Origin: Zobellia nedashkovskayae
GTDB lineage: Bacteria > Bacteroidota > Bacteroidia > Flavobacteriales > Flavobacteriaceae
DNA: 64,000 bases
Reading direction: 5' to 3'
Assembly (NCBI RefSeq): GCF_015330125.1
Contig: NZ_JADDXR010000002.1
Span: 1,240,001-1,304,000 of the forward strand
The notes below the pieces were generated by a model, which was not told the DNA's origin, did not search any database, and worked only from the letters and a program-made list of their open reading frames with translations. Positions 7,857 through 17,786 of the stretch are shown here, piece by piece. Position 1 is the first letter of the stretch; every line of letters starts with the position of its first letter. The position numbers were made by a program, and so were the translations under genes.

Positions 7857-10800
7857 ATGCGACTCGTATCGATTTTTCTTTTGCTTATTTCTTTCTCGGG
7901 CCAGGCCCAAGAAAAAAATAGTCTTCTATGGGAAATTTCAGGAAACGGCTTAGAAGAATCATCGTACTTGTACGGTACCATGCACGTTAGCAAAAAAATT
8001 GCTTTTAGGCTAGATGATGTCTTTTTTGATGCTTTGGATAAAAGTGATATGGTTGCCCTAGAATCAGATCCAGGTCTTTGGCTTGAAAAAGAAAATATAA
8101 TAGGATCTACACCATACGGATCCGAAGCCGGTTTTGTTACCAGAGGTTTTTATGCCCGATCTTTTAAAGTAGAAAATCCTAGAAAAGAGATATTGGGTGC
8201 ATATTTAGCCTACGAAGACCGCATTGTGAACAATATTCTATACCGTACCAATGAGTTTTCTCAGAATTTTGAAGAGGAAACCTATCTTGACATGTTCATT
8301 TATCAAGCAGGCAGAAAATTCAACAAGCCTATTATTGCCTTAGAAGACATGGAAGAGTCTGCCGCTCTCGTAGGCAGGGCCAGTCTAAATGCTGTCAAAC
8401 AAAAACCGGACGAATGGCTTCAAAAGAAAATGCAGCAATCAGACCCTTTGTTCTTGCTTCAAGATGCATACAGGGAACGTAACATAGCTTTATTAGATTC
8501 TATTGACCGAGCTATGTATACACCGCATTATATGAAAAACATGTTGTTCATAAGGAACGCTAACATGGCCAAACGTATGGATTCTGTTATGCGAAAAGGA
8601 AAAGTCTTTACAGGTATAGGTGCAGCACATTTACCGGGAGACCAAGGTGTTATTTCACTCCTGCGAAAAAAGGGCTATACCGTAAAACCCTTGTTATCAA
8701 AAGCGACTTCTAGAGGCAAAAAGCTAAAACTTAAATTTGAACAAAAGAAACGCGAAAATGAATACAGTACCCATGGTCCTGAGGATAATTTTTTCAGTGT
8801 AGCCCTTCCTAATAAGTTATATCCTATTTCTGATATTGGTAAGACCACCTATGTCTCACCAGACTTGGCAAACGGTAGTTTTGTGGTTATTAATAGAATT
8901 CCTACCTACTCTTTTCTAAAGAAAGATGCCCTATTTTCGTTAGAGGAAATAGACAAACTCCTTTTTGAAAACATTCCTGGTAAAATACTAGAAAAAAAGG
9001 CTATTAAAAACGGTCAGTTTAGGGGACTTGATATTAAGAACTTATTAAAAAATGGAGACTGCCAACGGTATCAGATTTTTGAAACACCTTTAGAACTTGT
9101 CATCATAAAAATGGGTGGCGAGGGTGATTACGTTACCAAATTTTCGGACACCGTTTTTAATAGTTTAAAGTTTAGAACGGATTCCGTTCAAGGTCCTAAA
9201 ATAATTTCTTCTATATATGAAGATTTTGAGGTTCAGATGCCCTCACTTTATAGCTTTACAAATCGCAGTAGAAGCGGTAATCGTTGGATTGAAGGTTATG
9301 ATTCTATTGCTGATAATTATTTCTTTCTTCGTAAATCTGTTTTGAATGACTTTAATTTTATCGAAGTTGATACTTTTGAACTGAAACAAATACAGAAGCG
9401 TTTTTATCAGGATTTAAAACTGAAGCCTGAATATGATTCTTACAATGGCAGGAGGCTTACCTCATCTGCTGAAATTGACCACAAGACCAATAAACGCCTA
9501 TACCTCATGACTGCCTTGCGTAGAGGGGAATACTTCCTGTTAGGTATGGTAGGAGAAAACGAAAAAGAAGCATCCTTGTATTTTGATTGTTTCAATCTAA
9601 AAAATAGTAAAGCACAAAAACCTTTTGAAACTGTTATTGACACCGCTTTATATTTCACTACTAAAAGCACCGTGAAACCGCCAAAATTTGTGGAAAGCAG
9701 TACTAATTATTATAATGGCGCGCCCAAAACAAAACCATACGACGCGTTTCATAAAAAAACAATTTATAAAAATGAAAATGGCGAGGCTGTTTCTGTAGAA
9801 CTGAACAAATCTCATGATTTTTTGATGTTCAAGAATTTGGATTCCGCTTGGGCTTTACGCAAGAAACTGTACGCTCATAAAAAATATACCATAATTAACG
9901 AAGAGACTAAAAGTTCTACAAAAGGTTACCACGAACTGCAAATGACACTTACAGATACGGCCAGCACACGGGGTGTTTTAGTGAAGAACATTTTGAAAGA
10001 TGGACTACTTTACGAATTAAAAGGCGTAGTTGATACCGTTGAAAAACCGAGTACTTTCATTACCGAATTCTTTGCCAATTTTGTACCGAAGGATACTGTA
10101 ATAGGTCGAGATTTGTTTGAAGATAAAGTGCCTGAATTCTTCAATGCACTGGACACTAATGATAGCATTGCTCTTGACGGTTATAGATATATAAAATTCG
10201 AAACCAAACATGCCAATGCTCTTAAAAAACATATTTCGGAGTTTGATCTAAGTAAAGGTGAACGGCAAATTCAGCTGCACCTTATACGCGAATTAGCAGA
10301 ATTAAAAGATATTGACCTTACCGAGTTCTATAAAATTTTTTATGCGAAATCTTATAATAACTCCACCGCACAGGCAGTATTGCTTCAAGAAATTGCCAAA
10401 AAATCTGATGAAGCCTCAACAAAGCTATTGTTGGAATTAATGGAGACTGATTTACCTCTGCTATCCAATACATTCAATATCAGCCTTATTTTCAAACCTT
10501 ACCGAGAGAATTTAGAATTGGCAAAAAAACTATATCCAAAACTATTGGACTACAGTTCAATTCCAGAATACAAGGAACCTATTTTTTCATTACTCTCTGA
10601 ATTATTGATGACCAATACCATAAAACCCAAACTATATAAAAAGTATAGAACACAGATTTTAAACGATGCCAAAACGCTGATTAAAAGGCAACTTAGTAGG
10701 GATATAGTAAATACCCCTAATGATTTTTATAATCCTCGGACTAGTAAAACCAACACCTCATTATTAGAAGACTATGTTATCCTACTATACCCTTTTTACA

Positions 10801-11381
10801 CTGATAGGTCAGTAGAACAATTTTTCAATCAAATTTCATTAATTGAAGACCCAGGCGTACAAGCTACTTACCTAGCCCAGTTACTTAAAAACGGAAAGCC
10901 CGTTTCAGAACAGAAGTTAACAGATATGGCTTTGGATATAAACGGTAGGTTGCCTTTGTTCAATAAACTGAAAGAAACGGATATGCTAAGCCATTTTCCT
11001 CCTGCATATAATTCACAACAATATTTGGCAGAAGCCCTTCTTTTTGAAGGTTCAAAATATAATCCCGCTAAAGATTCTGTTGTGTTTGTAACCCAGAAAT
11101 CATTACAATTTAAAGAAAAACAATACACCGGGTACTACTTCAAAAAGCGTAATAAAGAAGATTATGATAAGAATTTTTCTATGTATGTATTGATATTTGA
11201 AAATGGAAAGGGATTACAAACCAAGCCTTTTTATGAAAGTGACGCTATGCGTATTGAAGATACGGACCGAGATAAGGATGTTATTGAATACCTCACCGAA
11301 GCCTTTGAACTTAAAGACAGAAAACGAGCAGATATTTACAGACCTCATGGCTATGGCATGTATGGCCATCATGGGTTATAA
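7857..11381 (+). CDS. Giant TraB/GumN (TIKI-like) domain protein with a long novel C-terminal region
   Basis: 1174 residues with a signal peptide (MRLVSIFLLLISFSGQAQ). Residues about 20-290 are a TraB/GumN domain: SLLWEISGNGLEESSYLYGTMH with the GTMH motif, MVALESDPG with the second conserved acidic site, and GKVFTGIGAAHLPGDQGV with the conserved GxxHL near its end. Members of this superfamily include the animal TIKI metalloproteases. Known bacterial GumN proteins are about 300 residues, so some 880 residues here are unexplained. The remainder looks soluble, with beta-rich segments to about 700 and helical, repeat-like segments between about 800 and 1050 (FKPYRENLELAKKLYPKLL, EPIFSLLSELLM). 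It probably acts in the periplasm. The DUF1460 gene follows after 28 bp, so the two are likely cotranscribed. Confidence 0.75.
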   Translation: MRLVSIFLLLISFSGQAQEKNSLLWEISGNGLEESSYLYGTMHVSKKIAFRLDDVFFDALDKSDMVALESDPGLWLEKENIIGSTPYGSEAGFVTRGFYARSFKVENPRKEILGAYLAYEDRIVNNILYRTNEFSQNFEEETYLDMFIYQAGRKFNKPIIALEDMEESAALVGRASLNAVKQKPDEWLQKKMQQSDPLFLLQDAYRERNIALLDSIDRAMYTPHYMKNMLFIRNANMAKRMDSVMRKGKVFTGIGAAHLPGDQGVISLLRKKGYTVKPLLSKATSRGKKLKLKFEQKKRENEYSTHGPEDNFFSVALPNKLYPISDIGKTTYVSPDLANGSFVVINRIPTYSFLKKDALFSLEEIDKLLFENIPGKILEKKAIKNGQFRGLDIKNLLKNGDCQRYQIFETPLELVIIKMGGEGDYVTKFSDTVFNSLKFRTDSVQGPKIISSIYEDFEVQMPSLYSFTNRSRSGNRWIEGYDSIADNYFFLRKSVLNDFNFIEVDTFELKQIQKRFYQDLKLKPEYDSYNGRRLTSSAEIDHKTNKRLYLMTALRRGEYFLLGMVGENEKEASLYFDCFNLKNSKAQKPFETVIDTALYFTTKSTVKPPKFVESSTNYYNGAPKTKPYDAFHKKTIYKNENGEAVSVELNKSHDFLMFKNLDSAWALRKKLYAHKKYTIINEETKSSTKGYHELQMTLTDTASTRGVLVKNILKDGLLYELKGVVDTVEKPSTFITEFFANFVPKDTVIGRDLFEDKVPEFFNALDTNDSIALDGYRYIKFETKHANALKKHISEFDLSKGERQIQLHLIRELAELKDIDLTEFYKIFYAKSYNNSTAQAVLLQEIAKKSDEASTKLLLELMETDLPLLSNTFNISLIFKPYRENLELAKKLYPKLLDYSSIPEYKEPIFSLLSELLMTNTIKPKLYKKYRTQILNDAKTLIKRQLSRDIVNTPNDFYNPRTSKTNTSLLEDYVILLYPFYTDRSVEQFFNQISLIEDPGVQATYLAQLLKNGKPVSEQKLTDMALDINGRLPLFNKLKETDMLSHFPPAYNSQQYLAEALLFEGSKYNPAKDSVVFVTQKSLQFKEKQYTGYYFKKRNKEDYDKNFSMYVLIFENGKGLQTKPFYESDAMRIEDTDRDKDVIEYLTEAFELKDRKRADIYRPHGYGMYGHHGL

Positions 11382-11409
11382 AATTGTATTTTTACATTAA
11401 ATCCGTACT

Positions 11410-12255
11410 ATGTCCAAATTTGGTCTTTTTTTATTGCTTACTCTAACAAGTACCTTGTGTTTCTCCCAACAGATTACCTGCTCTCCAGCAGATAAACAGG
11501 CCGTAGAAAACAAACTCATTGCTATTGACGGGCTTTTAGAAAAAGACTTCGGAAAAACGCTGGTTGCAATTGGGAAAACGTTTATGGATACGCCCTATGT
11601 TGCCAAAACATTAGAGATTGGCGATACAGAAACTTTGGTGATAAACTTACAGGGTTTAGATTGTACAACCTACGTAGAAAATGTATTGGCTTTTGGCCTA
11701 ATATTGAAAAATGGAGAATCCAGCTTTGATGATTTCACAGAGACTCTGGAAAGCGTTCGCTATAAGGATGGTGAGCTTGATGGATATGCCTCTCGTCTAC
11801 ACTACTTTTCAGAATGGATTGCCAACAATGAAAAGAAAGGGTTATTAAAGGATATTACTGCTGAAATTGGGGGTAAGCAAATTACCAAGCCTATTAATTT
11901 TATGAGTACGCATCGTGACCTTTATCCTTTTTTAAAGGATGACAAGAATTTTGAAAAAGTAAAGGCTTCTGAAAACTACCTCAACAATCGACCTATTTGT
12001 ATTTTGGCGCAAGATGAGATTGCAGCCAATGAACATTTAATTCAAACAGGAGATATCATTGCTTTAACAACAGCAATTAACGGATTGGACATTACCCACA
12101 CCGGAATTGCCACAAGAGAGAAAGATGGACGCATTCATTTACTTCATGCATCAACGGGTTCAATGAAAGTAGAAGTCTCCAAAAAACCCCTTGCTGAATA
12201 TCTGAAGAAAATCAAGAAAAATACGGGTATTATGGTGGCTAGGCCTACTAATTAA
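11410..12255 (+). CDS. DUF1460 family secreted NlpC/P60-like amidase
   Basis: 281 residues with a signal peptide ending near CFSQQ. It matches the DUF1460 family (structurally an N-acetylmuramoyl-L-alanine amidase/NlpC-like cysteine hydrolase): LQGLDCTTYVENVLAFGL contains the candidate nucleophilic Cys, RYKDGELDGYASRLHYFSEWI is a family signature, and LDITHTGIATREKDGRIHLLHAS contains the two likely His residues. A role in cell-wall fragment hydrolysis in the periplasm is inferred from the family. It sits 28 bp behind the giant TraB/GumN gene, which suggests one transcript. Confidence 0.82.
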   Translation: MSKFGLFLLLTLTSTLCFSQQITCSPADKQAVENKLIAIDGLLEKDFGKTLVAIGKTFMDTPYVAKTLEIGDTETLVINLQGLDCTTYVENVLAFGLILKNGESSFDDFTETLESVRYKDGELDGYASRLHYFSEWIANNEKKGLLKDITAEIGGKQITKPINFMSTHRDLYPFLKDDKNFEKVKASENYLNNRPICILAQDEIAANEHLIQTGDIIALTTAINGLDITHTGIATREKDGRIHLLHASTGSMKVEVSKKPLAEYLKKIKKNTGIMVARPTN

Positions 12256-12446
12256 CTAATCTAAAATACCAATAAGAACCAACTGCTTAGTTTGTTCTAA
12301 TCAAAACCTTACGCCCAACAACAGTTATTCCGCTTTTCACCGAAAGTTTCATAACACTCGCCTACTCCATGATAACTGGTACTTTCAATAACGCTTCATT
12401 AGACTGACTACTCGGTCGGTTTTATAGACATTGGCCGATTACAAAA

Positions 12447-15257
12447 TTATCGCCCTAAACAATACATCAAACCTCCCAATAAGTGATTCCTAAAGTCGGG
12501 TTCGTCATAAGAAGCATTGGCATGACCTCCTGCTGTATAGAAAGCTCTTCCTCCATCATAAGTATGATACCAGGAAAATGGATGGTCAACACCATTTGTT
12601 CCTCCTGTATAGGTGGACTCATCTAATTGTATCAAGGGAATAATATCACTATTGATATCCTTAAAATTATACCACTCTTCAGTTCGTACCCAATTGCTAG
12701 GTAAATGAGATGTAGAACTATGATTGCGGTTAACGACATTTAATGTTGCTTCCTGTATATCTGGATGCCCATTAAAATAAGCACCTACAAGCTCCCCGTA
12801 CCAAGGCCAATCATATTCAGTATCAGTCGCAGCATGAACGCCCATATAACTACCTCCAGATTGAATGTATCTCTCAAAAGCAATTTGCTCGCTCGCATTT
12901 AAAACATCACCCGTAGTATTTAGGAACACTACGGCCTTATACCTGCTTAAGTTATTGAGAGTGAAATCGGTTGCATCCTCCGTTTGGTCAACTTCAAAAT
13001 TATTGGCCGCTCCTAATGAATTGAAAGTAGATATTCCTTTTTCAATAGAACCATGACGAAATTCAGCAGTTTTGGTGAATACCAGAATCTTATCTACCGT
13101 TTGCTCCTCCTCTAATGTTGAGATAGTGAGCGTTTCACTTTGTTGTGATTCGTTTTGAGCAGCATCCGTAGCCGAAATACTAAAACTATACTCCGTATTT
13201 GATGCTAATCCATTTACAACAGAGCTTGTTGCCGTAGCGGCCTTAACTCTTTGTCCGTTTTGGTAGATAATATATTCGGTCACACCAATATTGTCCGTTG
13301 CGGTACCCCATTGTAAATTAATACTGTTTTCCGTAATCTCTCCCGCCATTAAACTAGCTGGAATAGATGGTGAAACATCATCTACATACACTTCTGCTTC
13401 TGTTGTCAATTCTAATAAAGTGCTTTGTTTTGATTCATTTTGAGCCTCATCTATAGCAGAAACGGAAAATGCATATTCCGTTCCAGCCGCTAAGTTTTCA
13501 AACTTATATGCAACTTTAGTTGTCATGACCAGAAACTTTCCGTTCTGAAACACTCTGTACCCAGAGACACCCACACTATCTCTGGATGCTTCCCAACTTA
13601 AATCTACGGTAGTATGCGTAATTTCATCTGAACTTAAAGACTGCGGTACTGTGGGCGCGGTTACATCTGTGGCTTTTCTCTCTGCTATTTCCGGTTCGGT
13701 TCTAACCAAAACAGGTTCGCTTAGTTGCGATTCATTTTGAGCTTCATCCGTTGCGGAAACAGAAAATATATACTCCGTACTGGCCTCAAGGTTTTCTACG
13801 GAATAATTCGGTTCGGTGGTAGTGTCTATTAATTTTTCATCTTGAAAAACTCGATAGTTAACTACACCAATACTATCAAATGAAGCTGTCCAAGTCAGTT
13901 TTAGTGAAGAAGAAGTAAGTGTATCAACTGTTATACTTTTAGGTACGGTTGGCGCTATGGTATCTTTAAAAACTACCCTCTCATCTAAAGTCGTGAAATT
14001 TAAAGGATCGCTTTTATTCGACTTGTTCCCAAAATTATCTGTTACTGCCACCGATAAACTATATGTTGTATTGGGATTTAAACTTTCGGCTACATACTCC
14101 GGTTTAGTCGTATTTGCAACAAGTACACTATCTACATAAACAGTATACTCAGAAACCTGAATACTATCATTCTCTGCAGACCAAGTAAAACTTGCCATGG
14201 TAGAACCTAGTTCAGCAACTTGTATATCCTTAGGAGCCTCAAGCACAATACTATCTGTCTCTACATCTTCAATAATGCTAACAAAAAGTGCCTCGCTGCG
14301 CATTGATTCATTTTCTGCTGCATCTGAAGCGCTCACTCGAAAACCATATTCAGTACCTTCTTCCAGATTTTCTAACAAGTACAATGTATCAGCAACTTTG
14401 GCTACAAATATAGTATCGTTATAAATGGTGTAATTAGTAACACCCACACTATCAGTAGCGGCATTCCATGCTAACTTCATACTGTTCATTTGAATGTCAC
14501 TTGCATTCAAACCAATTGGAACGGTAGGTGCAATAGTGTCCTGTTCTTGTATATTCTCAAGAGGGGTTTCAACTTCAACAACATTACTTGGTTTTGACTC
14601 CTTCCCCGTTAAATCTACTGCTGCCACACTAAATTTATAGCTGTCGCCCGCAATCAGGTCAGTTACTTTATAGGACTTGGTATTGACATTACCAATCTGA
14701 AGAGTATCTTGAAATATCCTATATTCTTTAACTACCGATGCATTGATTTCCAATTCCCATGTCAGTTCAACGGAATTTGTCAAAACCTTACCCAAGGACA
14801 ACAACGGTGATCGTAAAATTGAACTAAAACCTCCAATACTATCATTTTTGACTATCGTATCTTCTGCTATGATAGCCTCTGTAAGCACTTTTATTTGTTC
14901 ACTGAATTTAGAATTATTCCCAGCAGCATCTGCAGCACGAACCGCAAAAATATATTCCGTAGCCGGTTTTAAATTCTTTGCCACATAGGAAATAATAGAA
15001 TCACTGACAACCTCTACACTATCTTGGTAAACCGCATATTGAACAACTTTAATATTATCTTTTGAAGCCTTCCAAGTAACGGTTATAGAAGAGTCTGTAA
15101 CCTGAACAGCTTCTAATTTTTCTGGAGGAAGAGGCGCCTCTACATCTGGCGCAATGGCAACAGTGTCGTCGCTCTTGTCCTTATCACAGGCAATAAAAAA
15201 TAATAAAATGCACATAAAAAGTGCGGAAAGCAGGCCTACAATGGGTCTTTCTTTCAT
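12447..15257 (-). CDS. Lipoprotein with seven fibronectin type III domains and a C-terminal ThuA domain
   Basis: 936 residues. The lipoprotein signal ends in LFFIAC (Cys24), followed by acidic DKDKSDD, which may act as an export signal to the cell surface in this phylum. Seven FN3 repeats follow at roughly 42-127, 142-231, 239-330, 337-425, 432-520, 530-620 and 625-715, each with a VSATD or VSAxD strand and several starting with a DxxAPTVP linker. Residues 723-936 are a ThuA-like glutamine-amidotransferase-fold domain (KILVFTKTAEFRHGSI, GGSYMGVHAATDTEYDWPWY, HPFSWYHTYDGGRAFYTAGG). ThuA proteins are tied to sugar metabolism. A surface sugar-acting enzyme on an FN3 stalk is my inference. The gene is monocistronic. 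Confidence 0.85.
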   Translation of the reverse strand: MKERPIVGLLSALFMCILLFFIACDKDKSDDTVAIAPDVEAPLPPEKLEAVQVTDSSITVTWKASKDNIKVVQYAVYQDSVEVVSDSIISYVAKNLKPATEYIFAVRAADAAGNNSKFSEQIKVLTEAIIAEDTIVKNDSIGGFSSILRSPLLSLGKVLTNSVELTWELEINASVVKEYRIFQDTLQIGNVNTKSYKVTDLIAGDSYKFSVAAVDLTGKESKPSNVVEVETPLENIQEQDTIAPTVPIGLNASDIQMNSMKLAWNAATDSVGVTNYTIYNDTIFVAKVADTLYLLENLEEGTEYGFRVSASDAAENESMRSEALFVSIIEDVETDSIVLEAPKDIQVAELGSTMASFTWSAENDSIQVSEYTVYVDSVLVANTTKPEYVAESLNPNTTYSLSVAVTDNFGNKSNKSDPLNFTTLDERVVFKDTIAPTVPKSITVDTLTSSSLKLTWTASFDSIGVVNYRVFQDEKLIDTTTEPNYSVENLEASTEYIFSVSATDEAQNESQLSEPVLVRTEPEIAERKATDVTAPTVPQSLSSDEITHTTVDLSWEASRDSVGVSGYRVFQNGKFLVMTTKVAYKFENLAAGTEYAFSVSAIDEAQNESKQSTLLELTTEAEVYVDDVSPSIPASLMAGEITENSINLQWGTATDNIGVTEYIIYQNGQRVKAATATSSVVNGLASNTEYSFSISATDAAQNESQQSETLTISTLEEEQTVDKILVFTKTAEFRHGSIEKGISTFNSLGAANNFEVDQTEDATDFTLNNLSRYKAVVFLNTTGDVLNASEQIAFERYIQSGGSYMGVHAATDTEYDWPWYGELVGAYFNGHPDIQEATLNVVNRNHSSTSHLPSNWVRTEEWYNFKDINSDIIPLIQLDESTYTGGTNGVDHPFSWYHTYDGGRAFYTAGGHANASYDEPDFRNHLLGGLMYCLGR

Positions 15258-15434
15258 TTTTAATGGGGGACGTTTGTAAAGTGAATTTGTAACTATAGTT
15301 TCTCACTAGCAAAATTCAGAAATTTTATTGGTAAAAATAAGCCTTAACACTAAGGTTATTAACAAAATAGCACACACGGTAAAATCAGAATATCTAAACT
15401 GATGAAGACCAAATAAACTAAGGGAGAAGAATTA

Positions 15435-16325
15435 TTAATTGTTTGCTAATGCCATTAGGTACTTTTTAGGCGTTGTACCATATTTCTTCTTAAAAGCAGA
15501 AATAAAATGGCTGGCCGTACTATAGCCAACTCTTAGACCCACTTCATTTACATTGTGCTTTCCTGTTTCTAGCATCTTTCGGGCATATTCCATCTTATAA
15601 TCAAACAGGAAACTGAATACAGAATCGCCATAAATCTGCTTAAAACCTTCTTTCAATTTTTTCAATGAAAGCCCAATTTCCTCAGATAGCTCCGTAAGCG
15701 TAGGAGGCTCTGCCATGCGAGAAATAATAATTTCTTTGGCCTTGCGTATACGGCGCACATTGTCTTCATCTACCAAGAAAGGACATTGTTCTACGTCCGC
15801 ATCATCACTTTTATTAAAGTACAAAGAGATAAGTTCATACACTTTACCTTTTATATATAGTTCTTTTATAGATGGATGAAGATTGTAATTCATCATCTGA
15901 CTTAGAACAACTGCAATTCCCGGATTTACTCCTTCTTGAGCATAGTACTTCTTATCTTTATTATCGGCACTTAAAAAAGGAATGTAGTCTGCCTCGCGAG
16001 AAAAGAGCGAGTGAAACTTGCGAATAGTCATTACTACAGAGACCAACCATGAATTGGGCTCTAATTCCAAATTCATTGGTAAATCTATTTGTGTATTGTA
16101 AAGCAACAAAGAATTTTCTTCTGAAACTTCAAGGTTATAACGCCCCTCGTTAAAGATAAATTTAGCTTGCCCCTTTAAACAAAAGTGGAATTGTATGTAA
16201 CTACTATCAATATCGCGCACCACATGTTGGGTTTCTAACGTGTCATTTTGAATTTTGAGCACATAAAAGCCGTCTTCTATAAGTACTTCTTGAAATGAAC
16301 CTTGAGCGATATTTTTACCTTCCAT
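15435..16325 (-). CDS. AraC family transcriptional regulator divergent from hemA
   Basis: 296 residues from ATG 16325; a GTG at 16334 would add three. The C-terminal 100 residues carry the two helix-turn-helix motifs of AraC proteins (PTLTELSEEIGLSLKKLKEGF and VNEVGLRVGYSTASHFISAF, then KKYGTTPKKYL). The N-terminal part is beta-rich, as in PchR-like regulators. It is divergently oriented to hemA with a 204-bp shared upstream region, which suggests control of heme synthesis, possibly in response to iron or a siderophore; that is inference. A perfect 8-bp inverted repeat (16351-16369) lies 25 bp upstream of its start and may be an operator. Confidence 0.85.
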   Translation of the reverse strand: MEGKNIAQGSFQEVLIEDGFYVLKIQNDTLETQHVVRDIDSSYIQFHFCLKGQAKFIFNEGRYNLEVSEENSLLLYNTQIDLPMNLELEPNSWLVSVVMTIRKFHSLFSREADYIPFLSADNKDKKYYAQEGVNPGIAVVLSQMMNYNLHPSIKELYIKGKVYELISLYFNKSDDADVEQCPFLVDEDNVRRIRKAKEIIISRMAEPPTLTELSEEIGLSLKKLKEGFKQIYGDSVFSFLFDYKMEYARKMLETGKHNVNEVGLRVGYSTASHFISAFKKKYGTTPKKYLMALANN

Positions 16326-16350
16326 ATAAAACACGAATTGGTTTGTTTTT

Positions 16351-16369
16351 ATTTAGAAACGTTCTAAAT
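16351..16369. promoter_or_regulatory. Inverted repeat in the araC-hemA divergent region, candidate operator
   Basis: ATTTAGAA-ACG-TTCTAAAT, a perfect 8-bp dyad, located 26-44 bp before the regulator start and about 160 bp before hemA. It is in the right place for autoregulation. AraC proteins usually bind direct repeats, so another dimeric repressor (for instance a Fur-type protein) is equally possible. Confidence 0.35.
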
Positions 16370-16501
16370 AGATATGCTGTAAAGCGTAGTATTTCCTACA
16401 AAAATACTGGTTTTCAATGGATTTACATTCATAAGTATCCAAAAAACCCCTCATCGATACTTATTGTTCCTCTAGCGTTATTTTTATTGCTTCAGGCCTC
16501 T

Positions 16502-16509
16502 TATTTTTG
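16502..16509 (+). promoter_or_regulatory. -7 promoter box of the hemA operon
   Basis: TATTTTTG matches TAnnTTTG exactly and lies 20 bp before the hemA ATG at 16530. No TTG is found at the expected -33 distance (TTT is present there), which would fit a promoter needing activation. Confidence 0.45.
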
Positions 16510-16529
16510 CCTGCGCTTGAAAAGCTTTC

Positions 16530-17786
16530 ATGAAAGATTACCACATTTCAAAAAACAACTCATTCTACACCATTGGTCTTAGCTACTTAAAAGCTGATGC
16601 CGAAGTACGTGGCAAATTTAGTTTAGATGATGCCGCCATGGAACGCATAATGGTTAAATCCGTAGAATTGGGAATTGACGGTCTATTAGTGACCTCAACT
16701 TGCAACCGTACCGAACTGAATGGTTTTGCACAACATCCTTTTCAACTTATAAAATTACTTTGCGATAATACATCGGGCTCTGTAGAGGAGTTTCAGGAAG
16801 TTGCTTACGTATATAAGAACAACGATGCTATTAGTCATCTTTTTCGCGTAGGTACAGGATTGGATAGTCAGATTCTAGGAGATTTTGAAATCATCAGTCA
16901 GTTAAGAGCAAGTTTTAACCGCTCTAAAAGACACGGTATTGCCAATCCATTTATTGAGCGTCTTTGTAATTCTGTAATACAGGCAAGCAAGCGTATCAAG
17001 AACGAAACGGAAATTTCATCAGGTGCTACATCGGTATCTTTTGCTTCCGTACGTTACATTATGGAAAATGTTGCTAATATTTCTGACAAGAACATTTTGT
17101 TGTTCGGTACTGGAAAGATTGGCAGAAACACTTGCGAAAACCTTATTAAGCATACCAAGAACACACATATAACCCTTATCAACCGTACGAAGAATAAGGC
17201 AGAAAAAATTGCTGGCAAGTTTCATTTGGTGGTAAAAGATTACGGAGACCTCCAAACAGAAATTCGTTCTACAGATGTTTTGATCGTGGCTACGGGCGCG
17301 CAATCACCTACCATTTCAAAAGAGCTTATCCATACTAAAAAGCCACTTTTAATCTTAGACCTTTCTATTCCAAAAAATGTTTCGGAAACGGTAGAGGAAC
17401 TTGACAATGTTACTTTAGTGCATTTAGATCAGCTTTCCAGAATTACCGATGACACATTAGAGCGAAGAAAACAATATATTCCTGAAGCCGAAGTAATAAT
17501 AGATGAAGTAAAAGGTGATTTCATCCAATGGCTTGAAACACGTAAATTTGCACCTGTTATTAAAGCTTTGAAAAAGAAGCTAAAAACGATGAAGGACGAA
17601 GAGATAGATTATCAATCTAAAAAACTATCGGACTTCAACGAAGAGCAGGCAGATGTAATATCTAATAGAATCATTCAAAAAATAACGAAGCAGTTCGCAA
17701 ATCATCTTAAAGACGATAATGTCGATTCTGACACTAGTCTAGAACTCATTCAAAAAGTCTTTCAACTCGAACTCGACACTCCATGA
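16530..17786 (+). CDS. hemA: Glutamyl-tRNA reductase
   Basis: 418 residues. It reduces glutamyl-tRNA(Glu) to glutamate-1-semialdehyde, the committed step of the C5 heme pathway. VTSTCNRTEL contains the catalytic Cys58; VGTGLDSQILGDFEIISQLR and ILLFGTGKIGRNTCENL (NADPH-binding Rossmann loop) are standard. The C-terminal dimerisation helices follow from about residue 320. The ATG at 16530 gives a normal length. Its last codons overlap the hemCD start by 4 bp (ATGA), which points to translational coupling. hemL, needed for the next step, is not in the window. Confidence 0.95.
   Translation: MKDYHISKNNSFYTIGLSYLKADAEVRGKFSLDDAAMERIMVKSVELGIDGLLVTSTCNRTELNGFAQHPFQLIKLLCDNTSGSVEEFQEVAYVYKNNDAISHLFRVGTGLDSQILGDFEIISQLRASFNRSKRHGIANPFIERLCNSVIQASKRIKNETEISSGATSVSFASVRYIMENVANISDKNILLFGTGKIGRNTCENLIKHTKNTHITLINRTKNKAEKIAGKFHLVVKDYGDLQTEIRSTDVLIVATGAQSPTISKELIHTKKPLLILDLSIPKNVSETVEELDNVTLVHLDQLSRITDDTLERRKQYIPEAEVIIDEVKGDFIQWLETRKFAPVIKALKKKLKTMKDEEIDYQSKKLSDFNEEQADVISNRIIQKITKQFANHLKDDNVDSDTSLELIQKVFQLELDTP

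Noticed and set aside
12287..12352. 21-codon minus-strand frame (MKLSVKSGITVVGRKVLIRTN) resembling a type IX secretion C-terminal tail
   Set aside because: The upstream frame is closed by a stop and nothing else of such a gene is visible; too short to support a pseudogene call.
17019..17303. 94-aa minus-strand frame opposite hemA
   Set aside because: Shadow of the hemA Rossmann domain; no supporting start or motif.
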